Shown: positions 9,383 to 18,431 of the stretch, one piece after another
How positions within the stretch are numbered: the stretch's first letter is position 1
Layout: every line of letters starts with the position of its first letter
Assembly: GCA_963711675.1 (NCBI GenBank)
Contig: CAVQFB010000010.1
Location: 1-64,000, forward strand
DNA: 64,000 nucleotides
Direction of reading: 5' to 3'
Source of the DNA: CAVQFB01 sp963711675
GTDB lineage: Bacteria; Acidobacteriota; Terriglobia; Terriglobales; Acidobacteriaceae
The notes under the pieces: generated by a model
Seen by the model: only the letters and a program-made list of their open reading frames with translations
Database searches by the model: none
Told to the model about the DNA's origin: nothing
Position numbers and translations under genes: made by a program

Positions 9383-9772
9383 CTAATGGCCGCCTTCCTC
9401 GCTCGCGAACTTTTCGTAATCGGCGGCGGACAGCAGCGCGTTCAGCTCGGCGGGATTCTTTAACGTGATCTTCAGCATCCAGGCGCTGTGCGCGTCTTTA
9501 TTGACGTTCTCGGGCGCGGTGGCTAGCTCTCCGTTCACCTCGGTGACCGTGCCGGAGGCCGGAGCGTACAGGTCAGAGACCGCTTTCACGGACTCCACGG
9601 TGCCGAAGGTTTTGCCTACGGTGAGTTCGGCACCCACCTTAGGCAGTTCGACGAACACGATGTCGCCGAGCGATTCCTGAGCGTAGCTGGTGATGCCAAC
9701 CGTCGCGCTGTTGCCTTCGGCTTTGATCCACTCGTGTTCTTTGGTGTACTTGCGGTCGCTTGGATAGGGCAT
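9383..9772 (-). CDS. gcvH: Glycine cleavage system H protein
   Basis: 129 residues, the usual size. It carries the lipoyl domain with the modified lysine in TVESVKAVSDLYAP, preceded by the family segment VGITSYAQESLGDIVFVELP. It shuttles the methylamine group between P, T and L proteins. It starts MPYPSDRKYTKEHEW. The leader just before the ATG is a heptamer array, and the only plausible ribosome site (AGGAG) falls inside that array. It lies between gcvT and gcvPA in the operon order T-H-PA-PB. Confidence 0.95.
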   Translation of the reverse strand: MPYPSDRKYTKEHEWIKAEGNSATVGITSYAQESLGDIVFVELPKVGAELTVGKTFGTVESVKAVSDLYAPASGTVTEVNGELATAPENVNKDAHSAWMLKITLKNPAELNALLSAADYEKFASEEGGH

Positions 9773-9775
9773 GGA

Positions 9776-9810
9776 TAGCTCTTAGCTCCTAGCTGTTAGC
9801 TCTTAGCGAA
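9776..9810. repeat. Heptamer array in the gcvH leader, TAGCTnn type
   Basis: Units TAGCTCT, TAGCTCC, TAGCTGT, TAGCTCT, TAGCGAA in tandem, ending three bases before the gcvH start codon. Read on the minus strand, the array supplies AGGAGC, the probable ribosome site of gcvH. Confidence 0.85.
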
Positions 9811-9848
9811 CAACCTCACAAAAGCTCGGACTTTTCGATCTTCCGCTT

Positions 9849-10995
9849 TCACGGTTTCTTCGGCCGCTTGTAGAACGGCGTCGGGACAACTTGCGCGCGC
9901 ACTCCCTGACCTCGGATTTCAACCTTCACCGTCGCACCGATCGCCGAGTGCTCGGGCGGAACGTACGCGAGCGCGATGTTCTTTTTCAAGAATGGCGCCG
10001 GTGATCCGCTGGTGACATAGCCGATCTCTTTGCCACCCTCGTCCCAGACTTTGTAGCCATCGCGGGCGATGCCACGCTCGATCATTTCCAGTCCGACCAG
10101 AGTCTTCGTCACGCCGGCCGCTTTGGCCTTTTCCAACTCTTCGCGCCCGATGAACTCCGGCTTTTCCATCTTGCAGAAGCGGTCGAGCCCGGCTTCCCAG
10201 ACGTTGATCATGTCGGAAATTTCGTGGCCGTAGAGCGGGAGTTTTGATTCCAGGCGCAACGTGTTGCGCGCGCCCAGGCCGCAGGGAAGAACGCCGAATT
10301 CCTTGCCAGCCTCGAGAACTTCGTTCCAGACGCGGGCACTGGTTCGTTCATCAGACGGAATGTAGATTTCGAATCCGTCTTCGCCGGTGTAGCCGGTGCG
10401 CGCAATCAGGATATTTTTCAGCCCGCAAACTGTGCCCCGGGTAACCCAGTAAAACTTGACCGCCGCCAGATTCGCGTCGGACAGCTTCTGCAGAAGATCG
10501 ACGCCCTTGGGACCCTGGATCGCGATCTGGGTGAAATCATCGGAGAGATGTTCGATTTCACAAGTGAACTGGCGGGTGTTGTCGAGGACCCAGTTGAAGT
10601 CCTTCTCGCGGGTGCCGGCGTTGATCACGAGCAGATATTCTTCTTCCCCGAGACGGTGAACGATGACGTCGTCGACGAACGTGCCCTCGGGATAGAGCAG
10701 CGCCGAATACTGGGCCTGGCCTACGGCGAGGCGTGAAGCATCGTTCATCGAGATGTGCTGCACAGCGGCCAAGCGCATGAGGACCGGCAAGGCGGATGTC
10801 GCCCATGTGACTCACGTCGAAGATGCCAACGCCGGTGCGCACCGCGTTGTGCTCGGCCATGATGCCGCCCAAGGAGGGATATTCGACCGGCATGTCCCAG
10901 CCGTTGAATTCCACCATCTTCGCGCCCATCGCGCGGTGGACGGCGTTGAGGGCGGTTTTGCGGACGGTCGGCGTGGTCGCCTGTGCGGCGGGCAA
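9849..10995 (-). CDS. gcvT: Aminomethyltransferase (glycine cleavage T protein), one frameshift
   Basis: T protein transfers the methylene carbon from GcvH-bound aminomethyl to tetrahydrofolate and releases ammonia. Hallmarks: ALNAVHRAMGAKMVEFNGWDMPVEY, given here only in part as GAKMVEFNGWDMP, then VGIFDVSHMGDIRLAG, then GPKGVDLLQKL, TGYTGEDGFEIY and the C-terminal barrel. An extra G near 10770 breaks the frame after HMGDIRLAGPHAL; reading resumes at AAVQHISMND. The repaired length is about 381 residues, normal for the family. The start is TTG at 10995, with GAGG upstream; no ATG fits. It is the first gene of the operon. No glycine riboswitch was found upstream. Confidence 0.85.
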
Positions 10996-11150
10996 GGAAA
11001 CCTCGATCAGAGCAGTGCCTGGGCTGCCGGGATGACGGAACCATTAACCCTATCACGCAGTTTTTCCGCTGGTCAAACGGCGGAAAAGTGGGGCAGTGGC
11101 TGAATTTGAACTGAGAAGTTTTCCACAGTCGGCCGAAGTCTTAGGCACGC

Positions 11151-11190
11151 CTCGTATCAGGGCATCGCTTCAGCGATGCCGTTTAGCCGC
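11151..11190. repeat. Palindromic dispersed repeat, family R3
   Basis: CTCGTATCAG followed by a perfect 8-bp stem GGCATCGC-TTCA-GCGATGCC (11161-11180). Related hairpins with the same CGTATCAGGGC lead and a TTCA/TTGA loop occur near 50621 and 61661. It sits between gcvT and the cysteine-rich miniprotein and could act as a weak transcription barrier, but it lacks a T-run. Confidence 0.7.
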
Positions 11191-11310
11191 GCGCCGCAAA
11201 TGGCTTTAGCCGCTGGAGTCTGCTCCCAGCTCTGATGTCTCGCGGAGTGGGACCGCAATGGTTACCAACGGAACTTGGAGGAAGCTCTGCGGCGCATTTA
11301 GAGTTTCAGT

Positions 11311-11487
11311 ATGGCGGGTTCCCAAACCAAGGCGGTGTGCGCACAGTGCGACCAGCACGAGTCGCGCTGCGAGTGCGAGAAGTACTGCTGCTTCTGCCAG
11401 TCGCAGCTGGACGTCCGCATGTGCCATGACGGTCTGTATTACTGCCAGGCATGCCGCGAAGCCTGCGACTACAAGACCGCAGAATGA
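11311..11487 (+). CDS. Cysteine-rich miniprotein (58 residues, 11 Cys)
   Basis: ATG at 11311 to TGA at 11487, 58 residues. Cysteines lie at 10, 13, 20, 22, 26, 27, 29, 38, 45, 48 and 52, with CxxC (10/13), CxC (20/22), CCxC (26/27/29) and CxxC (45/48) spacings plus His16 and His39. This pattern suggests two or three zinc or other metal sites, like a compact zinc-ribbon or double-knuckle protein. No signal peptide, so it is probably cytoplasmic. Balanced codon use and the dense, regular cysteine pairs argue for a real gene; the competing frames on both strands are arginine-rich. I recognise no named family. It converges with the mutase gene. Confidence 0.7.
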   Translation: MAGSQTKAVCAQCDQHESRCECEKYCCFCQSQLDVRMCHDGLYYCQACREACDYKTAE

Positions 11488-11537
11488 TAGATTCGGTCGT
11501 CGCTCCGTCCGTCACCGCAGCTCACGATCATGCGCAC

Positions 11538-13173
11538 CTAAATCACCACGGCTTCCTTGTACTCCCCGAACACTTTCCTCATGGCGTCGGAGATTTCTCC
11601 CACGGTGGCGTGCGCTTCTACAGCCGCCACAATGTGCGGCATCAGGTTGCTATCGGCCCGGGCTGACTCTTCCACTCTCCTGATCGCGTCCTGCCACACC
11701 TTGGGATCTCGCCGCGCCCGTAGCCCACGTACTCGCTCGACCTGCTTGCGCTCCAGGGATTCGTCCATGTGCAGAATGGGTATCGGCTTTTCGCCGTCCA
11801 GGTGGAATCGGTTTACTCCCACCACCACCGCTTCCAGGCGATCCACCTGCTGCTGGTATTGGTAAGCGGCGTTTTGAATTTCCTGCTGCACATAGCCGCG
11901 CTCGATGGCCTTGAGCATGCCGCCCATGGCTTCGATTTTGTCGAGGTAGCCAGTGGCACGCTTTTCGATTTCGTTGGTCAGAGACTCGACGTAATACGAC
12001 CCGGCCAGCGGATCGATGGTTTGCGGCGCGCCCGACTCGAAGGCAATGATCTGCTGGGTGCGCAACGCGATGCGAGCCGATTGCTCGGTGGGCAGCGCTA
12101 GCGCTTCGTCGTAGGAGTTTGTGTGCAGCGACTGCGTTCCGCCCAGTACCGCCGCCATCGCCTGAATCGCGGTGCGGACAATATTGTTTTCCGGCTGTTG
12201 GGCGGTCAGGGTCGAACCCGCCGTCTGGGTGTGGAAGCGCAGCATCCAGGATTTCGGATTCTTGGCTTTGAACTGCTCGCGCATGATGTGCGCCCACATG
12301 CGCCGCGCCGCGCGGAACTTGGCCACCTCTTCCAGAAAATTACTGTGCGCGTTGAAGAAGAAAGACAGGCGCGGACCGAACTTGTCGACATCCAGTCCCG
12401 CATTTACCGCAGCCTGCACGTAAGCGATGCCGTTTCCCAAGGTGAAGGCCACTTCCTGCACGGCCGTCGAACCGGCTTCGCGCATGTGGTAGCCGGAGAT
12501 CGAAATCGTGTTCCAGTCGGGCACGTTTTCGTTTGCCCAGCGCAAACAGGTCGGTGATGATGCGCATCGCCTGGTGCGGCGGGTAAATATAGGTGCCGCG
12601 CGCGATGTACTCCTTCAGCACGTCGTTCTGCACCGTGCCCGAGAGCTTGCGAGTATCGACTCCCTGCCGCCGCGCAACAGCAACGTAAAGCGCCAGCAGA
12701 ATCGAAGCGGTCGCGTTGATGGTCATCGACGTGGAAATCTTCGTCAGATCGATGCCGTCGAAGAGGCGCTGCATGTCTTCGACCGAGTCGATGGCTACAC
12801 CGACTTTGCCGACTTCACCCATGGACAGCGGGTTGTCGGAGTCGAGGCCGATTTGCGTCGGCAAGTCAAACGCTACCGATAGGCCGGTCGTCCCGTTCGC
12901 CAGCAGGTATTTGTAGCGCTTGTTGGACTCCTCGGCGTCACCCATGCCGGCATACTGGCGCATGGTCCAGAGCCGGCCGCGGTACATGGTGGCCTGCACG
13001 CCGCGCGTGTATGGGAACTGCCCAGGGTAGCCGACCTGCGCGTCGTACTCCCAACCCGCCAAATCTGCGGGCGTATAGAGCGGGCGAACCATAATGTGTG
13101 ACGACGTTTCCTGCTCGCTGCTATCGGAAGGGGAAGACTTGGCGGGATCGAGAATTTTGACTTTGTCCGGCAT
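11538..13173 (-). CDS. Methylmalonyl-CoA mutase large (catalytic) subunit, one frameshift
   Basis: The catalytic barrel subunit isomerises (R)-methylmalonyl-CoA and succinyl-CoA using adenosylcobalamin. Hallmarks: YPGQFPYTRGVQATMY, GRLWTMRQYAGMGDAEESN, TGLSVAFDLPTQIGLDSD, VGVAIDSVEDMQRLFDGI and YIYPPHQAMRIITDLFA. The Tyr in ATMY is the residue expected for methylmalonyl- rather than isobutyryl-CoA mutase, though related mutases are not excluded. An extra C near 12541 breaks the frame after DLFA; it resumes at WANENVPDWN. The repaired length is about 544 residues, with no cobalamin-binding C-terminal domain, so a separate small subunit must exist elsewhere. Start ATG at 13173 (MPDKVKIL). Confidence 0.85.
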
Positions 13174-13256
13174 AGGAGTTAACCACCAGGAACGCAAAGG
13201 CTAGAGTCTTTCACAGAAACGAAATTTCTGTGCACCTTTGCATTCTTCGTGCCTAA

Positions 13257-13595
13257 CTAGCCTCCTGATTTTCTGCGCACTCGCCAGAACGAACTCAGCC
13301 CGAAATAGGCGAACGTAAGACAGAAGCAAACGGCCGTGATCAGGCGTCCGGGGCCCGATTTTCCGGCGGTGTATTTGGCGTATTCCCGAGCGCCGGCCAG
13401 ACCTCCAATCGACGCTAAGGCCAGAAAAACAAAGCCCGTCACCTCGAGCCACAGCTGGCTCAGCACGCGTCCAAAGGAAGCGGCGGTGGCACGCGCGCCA
13501 CGCAGGACTGCTCGAACTGTCCGGCTCCGGCCCGCCTGCTCGGCCGCAACCCGCGCCACGATGCTGAGTTTGCGGGCTGTGGACAGGGATGACAC
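13257..13595 (-). CDS. Small two-helix membrane protein, hypothetical
   Basis: 112 residues. A basic N-terminal half (about 1-45, rich in Arg and Ala) is followed by two hydrophobic helices, about residues 48-68 (LWLEVTGFVFLALASIGG) and 84-104 (RLITAVCFCLTFAYFGLSSFW), and a short basic tail. This fits an inner-membrane protein. I do not recognise a family. It is upstream of and codirectional with the mutase gene, separated by about 80 bases, so cotranscription is possible. Confidence 0.55.
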   Translation of the reverse strand: MSSLSTARKLSIVARVAAEQAGRSRTVRAVLRGARATAASFGRVLSQLWLEVTGFVFLALASIGGLAGAREYAKYTAGKSGPGRLITAVCFCLTFAYFGLSSFWRVRRKSGG

Positions 13596-13749
13596 TCAAC
13601 GATTTTATCAATGTTCCGGAACGAATGATCGGGGTTACAATGCACTTAGTGATGTGGGCTCCGTCACGCTACTTTGTGACTGATGGAGCATCCAACCAGA
13701 TAAGGCTTTCAAGCTTCCCCGGTTTGACGTGCCTTGAAGAGGGGGCCAA

Positions 13750-14037
13750 GTGGACCAGCAACTGAAGCAGTTGATGAAGGAATTGGGAGAGGCGATCAAC
13801 GAGTCACTGGCAGACTCCGATCAGATCGCGGAAGTTGTCTCCCGCATCAAGGAAGGTGGGTACGACATCTTCCTGGTCCTCGAAGCCACGATTGGGGTCA
13901 GCAAGCAGGGCGAGAAGCCGACTGACAAGACTTCCCTCGTCACCACGCTGAGTACCAACCCGGAATTCACCATGAACGACCAGGATCTGAAGTTCCTGAA
14001 ATCCCTCCGCATCAAGGTCGACGACCCGGCGGCGTAG
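13750..14037 (+). CDS. Conserved-looking hypothetical protein
   Basis: 95 residues from a GTG start at 13750 with GAGGGGG upstream. The sequence is acidic and amphipathic: MDQQLKQLMKELGEAINESL at the N-terminus, then SRIKEGGYDIFLVLEATIG, then a C-terminal NDQDLKFLKSLRIKVDD. It has no signal peptide, membrane segment or cysteine. No family is recognised. It is followed at once by a two-armed heptamer element that may serve as its 3' end. Confidence 0.6.
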   Translation: MDQQLKQLMKELGEAINESLADSDQIAEVVSRIKEGGYDIFLVLEATIGVSKQGEKPTDKTSLVTTLSTNPEFTMNDQDLKFLKSLRIKVDDPAA

Positions 14038-14043
14038 GGTTTG

Positions 14044-14195
14044 AGTTGCCAGTACCGAGTACCTAGTTGCTAGTACCTGGGATCCAGTCTCAGTTTGGTT
14101 TCTTCAGACTGGACTTGGATAGGAGTGGGAGTTTGCCTGAGCACCACGAAAAGATCGACCACTAGGAACTAGGTACCAGGTACTAGCAACCGGAA
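14044..14195. repeat. Two-armed heptamer element, AGTACCn type
   Basis: Left arm 14044-14078: AGTTGCC, AGTACCG, AGTACCT, AGTTGCT, AGTACCT. Right arm 14161-14195: ACTAGGA, ACTAGGT, ACCAGGT, ACTAGCA, ACCGGAA. The arms are complementary, including a perfect 15-bp inverted repeat (14066-14080 with 14176-14190). About 80 bases of non-repeated core lie between. Transcribed, it would fold into a long hairpin between the hypothetical gene and glgC. Confidence 0.85.
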
Positions 14196-14371
14196 ACTGA
14201 AACCTAATCATCCCTTCCGCCCCTGAGCGAATCCCAGACTGTCCCCCTGCCCTTACGCAGGCCCCTTACCCTGTTGTGCTAGTATCACTCGGTTGTAACG
14301 ACCAGGCCGCAATCCTTTTGGGTGCGTGAGGTTGGACTGCGGCATGACGGCCGGCAACTGACGGGGTCGGA

Positions 14372-15628
14372 ATGTCCATGAAAGACACCCTCGGAGTCCT
14401 GTTAGCCGGAGGCGCTGGCGAGCGTCTCTATCCTCTGACCCGCGATCGCGCCAAGCCGGCGGTCACCTTCGGCGGCATCTATCGCATCATCGACATCACG
14501 CTCTCCAACTGCGTAAATTCCGACCTGCGGCGCGTTTACATCCTCACCCAGTACAAGGCGCTGTCGCTGAACCGCCATATCCGCGAAGGCTGGAATATTG
14601 TGGGCCGGGAGATGGGCGAGTTCATCGAGATCCTGCCACCCATGAAGCGGGTCAGCGAAAACTGGTACATGGGCACCGCCGACGCCGTTTACCAGAACAT
14701 TTATTCGATTGGATCGGAACAGCCGAAGCACGTGCTGATCCTGTCAGGCGACCACATCTACAAGATGAACTACGGTCGCATGCTGACGCAGCACAACGAC
14801 TCGGGCGCAGACGTGACGCTGGCCACGATCCTGATGGATCCGTCGGAGTCGTATCGCTTCGGCGTGGTGGAAATCGATCGCGACAGCCGCATCACGGGGT
14901 TCCTGGAAAAACCGCAGAAGACGGAGATCCGCTCACCCTACGATCCCGCCATGATTTCGGGTTCCATGGGAATTTACATCTTCAATACGGATGTCCTGAT
15001 CCCGGTGCTGCTCAAGGACGCGGAAGATCCCAGCTCCAGCCACGACTTCGGGAAGGACATTTTGCCCAAGATGGTGGACGACTACCGGGTGTTCTCCTTC
15101 AACTTTGTCGACGAGAATAAGAAAGAAGCGCTGTATTGGAGGGATGTGGGAACGCTGGAGGCGTTTTACGACGCCAACATGGATATCGTTTCGGTGTCGC
15201 CGGTATTCAACCTGTACGACTCGGAGTGGCCCATTCGCACCCACCAGCGCCAGTATCCGCCGGCCAAGTTTGTCTTCGCCGAGGCGGGGCGTACCGGCAC
15301 GGCCATGGATTCCATCGTTTCTGCCGGCTGCATTATTTCGGGCGGCACCGTAAAGAGCAGCATTCTCTCTCCCGACGTGCGCGTGAACTCATACACCGAG
15401 GTGGATGACAGCATCCTGTTTTCGCACGTAAATGTGGGACGGCATTGTCGCATACGGCGGGCGATCATCGACCGCGATGTCCACATCCCCGAAGGCACGA
15501 CGGTCGGCTTCGACGCGGAAGCAGACCGGCAACGCTACTTCGTGACCGAGAGCGGCATCACCGTGGTGACGCGCGACTATTCCCTCTTCGAGAACCCGGT
15601 GACGGTGGATTACTTCACGAGCGAGTAG
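14372..15628 (+). CDS. glgC: Glucose-1-phosphate adenylyltransferase
   Basis: ADP-glucose pyrophosphorylase, the first committed step of glycogen synthesis from glucose-1-phosphate and ATP. 418 residues, full length. The nucleotidyltransferase domain begins VLLAGGAGERLYPLTRDRAKPAV; also seen are GTADAVYQN, LSGDHIYKMNYG and the substrate motif FLEKPQK. The C-terminal left-handed beta-helix has hexapeptide-like repeats (VSAGCIISGGTVKSSILSP). The ATG at 14372 is followed by another Met at codon 3. The leader holds an imperfect hairpin CCGCAATCC/GGACTGCGG (about 14310-14343), which may be regulatory. The next gene begins 57 bases downstream. Confidence 0.95.
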   Translation: MSMKDTLGVLLAGGAGERLYPLTRDRAKPAVTFGGIYRIIDITLSNCVNSDLRRVYILTQYKALSLNRHIREGWNIVGREMGEFIEILPPMKRVSENWYMGTADAVYQNIYSIGSEQPKHVLILSGDHIYKMNYGRMLTQHNDSGADVTLATILMDPSESYRFGVVEIDRDSRITGFLEKPQKTEIRSPYDPAMISGSMGIYIFNTDVLIPVLLKDAEDPSSSHDFGKDILPKMVDDYRVFSFNFVDENKKEALYWRDVGTLEAFYDANMDIVSVSPVFNLYDSEWPIRTHQRQYPPAKFVFAEAGRTGTAMDSIVSAGCIISGGTVKSSILSPDVRVNSYTEVDDSILFSHVNVGRHCRIRRAIIDRDVHIPEGTTVGFDAEADRQRYFVTESGITVVTRDYSLFENPVTVDYFTSE

Positions 15629-15685
15629 CGAAATTCTGCTGCTATGGTTCGGTTGCGACACCCTTCCTTTTTGTATAAGAGACCG

Positions 15686-16672
15686 ATGCGTGTACACCAA
15701 TATGCCCCACGACCTGCGCACCTTAAATGGCTGCTTGATTCCGATCCAGCCATCCGCTGGCAGGTCATGAGGGACCTGATGGATGAAGCGCCCGGCGCGA
15801 TTGCCGCGGAACGCTCTCGCGTCGCCACCGAAGGGTGGGGAGCCAAGCTTCTGGCGCTCCAATCTGCTGCCGGCAACTGGGGTGGGCCAGAGGAAGACCG
15901 AGGCTTGCTTGTTACCCTCTACAGTCTCGTCGTCTTGATGGACTTCGGTCTCGACCCCGCCGGCAAGCAGGCGCGCAAAATGATCGACCGGGTCAGCAAA
16001 CGGCTCGTCTTTAAGCCACTCAAGAACCGGCCTTTTCTTGACGGCGAAACCGAGCCCTGCATCAACGGAAGAATCCTCGCCCTCGGCGCGTACTTCAAAG
16101 AACCGAACGACGCACTGGCCAATCAACTCCTGGGGGAGCAACTCGAAGATGGCGGCTGGAATTGCGAAGCGGTTGAGCCTTCCGCAAAACGTCCGAAAAG
16201 CCGGCGCTCTTCGTTCCATACCACCATCTGCGTGCTAGAAGGACTGCTCGCCTACGAACGATCAGGGCGGAAACGCTCGGCCGTCACGAAGGCCCGCAAG
16301 AGAGCCGAAGACTATCTGCTCGACCGCCACATGTTCCGCTCGCTTCGAACCGGCGAAGTCATTGATCAGCGGTGGCTCCGCTTCTCGTTCCCGACGTTCT
16401 GGCACTATGACGTCTTGCGCGGACTCGATTATCTGCGGAACGCAGGGGTCAAGCCCGACAGCCGCGTGCGTGAGGCGGTTGAAATAGTCATTAAGCGTCG
16501 CCACCAGAACGGGCGCTGGCCGCTCAACCTCCTCTATCGGGAGCAGATTCCGTTGAAGCTGGAGACCGATGTCGGCAGGGCAAGCCGCTGGAACACACTG
16601 CGTGCTCTCCGCGTGTTGCGTTGGTACACCGACTCGATGCGGTTGTTTGACCTGAGACTGCACACGCTATGA
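15686..16672 (+). CDS. Terpene-cyclase/prenyltransferase-fold (alpha/alpha toroid) protein
   Basis: 328 residues from the ATG at 15686; an upstream ATG at 15644 would add 14 basic residues. The sequence shows repeated helical pairs with the QSAAGNWGG, LEDGGWNCE and RRHQNGRWPLN signatures, similar to the QW-like repeats of squalene cyclase and prenyltransferase barrels. The catalytic DxDD motif of squalene-hopene cyclases is not visible, so cyclase activity is not claimed. No signal peptide. It directly follows glgC on the same strand, and a terminator hairpin lies after it. The fold assignment is an inference from repeats. Confidence 0.65.
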   Translation: MRVHQYAPRPAHLKWLLDSDPAIRWQVMRDLMDEAPGAIAAERSRVATEGWGAKLLALQSAAGNWGGPEEDRGLLVTLYSLVVLMDFGLDPAGKQARKMIDRVSKRLVFKPLKNRPFLDGETEPCINGRILALGAYFKEPNDALANQLLGEQLEDGGWNCEAVEPSAKRPKSRRSSFHTTICVLEGLLAYERSGRKRSAVTKARKRAEDYLLDRHMFRSLRTGEVIDQRWLRFSFPTFWHYDVLRGLDYLRNAGVKPDSRVREAVEIVIKRRHQNGRWPLNLLYREQIPLKLETDVGRASRWNTLRALRVLRWYTDSMRLFDLRLHTL

Positions 16673-16709
16673 GTTGATTCAGGTCGGAAGGCTTTGCTCG
16701 AAGAACAAA

Positions 16710-16734
16710 GGCAGGCTGGGAGCCTGCCCCTTTT
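16710..16734. terminator. Rho-independent terminator between converging genes
   Basis: Perfect stem GGCAGGCT-GGG-AGCCTGCC followed by CCTTTT. It lies between the stop codons of the plus-strand gene ending at 16672 and the minus-strand gene ending at 16756, so it may serve both, although the T-run is better on the plus strand. Confidence 0.75.
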
Positions 16735-16755
16735 CCTGCTTACTTTCTATTCCCG

Positions 16756-17322
16756 CTACGCGCTCACCGAGATTTTGGCTGGGGACTGCGCCAACAGATT
16801 CTGGCTGGTGAGCAACGCGCTGTTAGCGCCGAACTGCTGGAACTCCTGCATCAGGCTGCTGTAGGCCTGCTGGGCTGCCGAGAGGTTGCCCGCCTGCAAC
16901 GCTTGTCCCAACTGATCGAGCGTCTGCGTAGTGCTGCTCGTGCTGCTGCTGCTCCCACTGCTGCTCTCGCCGCCACCGACGTGGTGATGGTGATGGTGCT
17001 GGGCAGCGATGGTCTGGAAATCCTTCTGAAGGTTGGAGTAATCCTGCTGTGCGGCGGAAACGTTGCCGGACTGCAGGTCGGTGGAGAGCTGTTGGAATCC
17101 CTGGAAAATAGCGCCTGAAGACGGAGCCGAAGCCGAACTTCCCTGGGGAGCATTTTTCTCCAGGGTGGCGAAATCGGACTGCGCCGCAGACAGATTACCG
17201 GATTGCAGGTCCTGGCCGAGTTGCTGGAACTCCTGCCGGAACAGCTGCATCTGGTTCTGGTTCTGGACGTTTTGCGAGCCGTAGTTGAACAAGCTACTGC
17301 TCGAAATGCCTGCTACGGACAT
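16756..17322 (-). CDS. Three-repeat Gln/Ser-rich protein with a natural His6 tract
   Basis: 188 residues. Three copies of a ~29-residue helical repeat occur at about 28-56, 73-101 and 132-160, each with the core LQSGNLSAAQxDFxxL (variants LQSGNVSAAQQDY and LQAGNLSAAQQAY). Linkers are Ser/Gly-rich, and residues 109-114 are six consecutive histidines. No signal peptide or membrane segment is evident. The repeat pattern suggests paired helices, TPR-like in spirit, binding an unknown partner; the histidine run could bind metal. No named family is recognised. Monocistronic, with its 3' end at the shared terminator. Confidence 0.65.
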   Translation of the reverse strand: MSVAGISSSSLFNYGSQNVQNQNQMQLFRQEFQQLGQDLQSGNLSAAQSDFATLEKNAPQGSSASAPSSGAIFQGFQQLSTDLQSGNVSAAQQDYSNLQKDFQTIAAQHHHHHHVGGGESSSGSSSSTSSTTQTLDQLGQALQAGNLSAAQQAYSSLMQEFQQFGANSALLTSQNLLAQSPAKISVSA

Positions 17323-17831
17323 GGTTCATTCTCCTGGTTTGTGCCGAACCCGCCCCTTTTAGGTCTCTTATCGGCAGATAAAGCAATCAACTTGAAGGCG
17401 CCCGGCAATCGTTCCGTCGGAGCAACTCAAGCGACCCACCTGAGACTAAGCACGCCCGAGGCCAGAGGAGACCGGCCATGATGTGATACCTAACCTATAG
17501 ACTGCGTGATGGTTACGCGGAGCGCCAGCGCGTATAGCGCGATCAAAACGGTCACAGTCGGCAAAGCGTGCCCATGCGAACCCGGCAAGGTTTGCCCACC
17601 CCTGGTTTGACCTAAGCCTAGGTCCGCTTCGGGAAGGACCCACTATTCGCCTTGTCTTCGCTGGCGATTTGCATGCCCTGCTACAATGCCTTGCCTCATA
17701 ATGGCCGGGTCGAATTACAGAACTTTTGGAAGCACAATAACGTATCTCTACTGTGGGTGTTAAGGCTGGCGGTGTGCCCTGCCCCGGAGCCGCGTTAAGC
17801 TCGCAAGGCCAGGAGTTCGCAGGAGTGCAGG
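17323..17831. other. Intergenic stretch between divergent genes, no gene seen
   Basis: 509 bases separating the minus-strand repeat protein from the plus-strand sigma-factor operon. It should contain the promoters of both. Small palindromes occur (for example around 17527, GCGCCAGCGCGTATAGCGC), but no convincing promoter or RNA gene could be assigned by eye. Confidence 0.4.
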
Positions 17832-18431
17832 TTGGAAGACGCACAGGTCGTCAATCTTCTGGTCCGTCGCTGCATAGCCGGCGACGCGGCTGCTTGGGAA
17901 GAGATTGTGCGCCGCTACAACCGGCGGATCTACAACATCTGTTACCGGTTCGCCGGGTCCGGGGACGACGCCGAGGATCTGACGCAGGAAGTATTCATCA
18001 AGATGTATAAAACGCTTAACTCGTACGATGTGGGCCGCGGCGCTTTCATGACCTGGGTTACGACCATCACGCGTAATCTGCTCGTCGATCACTTTCGTAA
18101 AAGCAAGCAGGATCGCGTCACGGATTCGCTGGATTCCGCGCCTTCCGAGCACGAGGACGCCATGCCGTTGAGCGATCAGATCGAAGACAAGGGTCCAGCT
18201 CCGGACGCCCGGGTGCAGAGCCGCGAAACTGGCCAGACGGTCCACCTGGCGCTGCAGAAGCTGTCCCCGGAATTGCGCGAGGCGGTCATCCTGCGCGACT
18301 TGCAGGACCTGGACTACCGGGAGATCGCTACGGTACTAAAGGTACCCGAGGGCACTGTGAAATCAAGAATTAACCGCGGGCGGGCGGAACTTGCACGCCT
18401 GCTTCAACGTACCTATAGGCAGGTGATGTGA
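17832..18431 (+). CDS. ECF RNA polymerase sigma factor
   Basis: 199 residues. Region 2 (about 8-80) contains AAWEEIVRRYNRRIYNICYR and DDAEDLTQEVFIKMYKTL, then the promoter-melting segment FMTWVTTITRNLLVDHFRK. Region 4 (about 130-190) has LREAVILRDLQDLDYREIA and PEGTVKSRINRGRAEL. Region 3 is absent, as in all group IV sigma factors. The start is TTG at 17832 with AGGAG upstream; no ATG fits. Its stop overlaps the start of a zinc-finger anti-sigma gene, so the two form a sigma/anti-sigma pair controlling this operon or other envelope genes (inference). Confidence 0.9.
   Translation: MEDAQVVNLLVRRCIAGDAAAWEEIVRRYNRRIYNICYRFAGSGDDAEDLTQEVFIKMYKTLNSYDVGRGAFMTWVTTITRNLLVDHFRKSKQDRVTDSLDSAPSEHEDAMPLSDQIEDKGPAPDARVQSRETGQTVHLALQKLSPELREAVILRDLQDLDYREIATVLKVPEGTVKSRINRGRAELARLLQRTYRQVM

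Noticed and set aside
11000..11200. Possible glycine riboswitch before gcvT
   Set aside because: The conserved glycine-aptamer strings were not found on the minus strand; the region is explained by an R3 palindrome.
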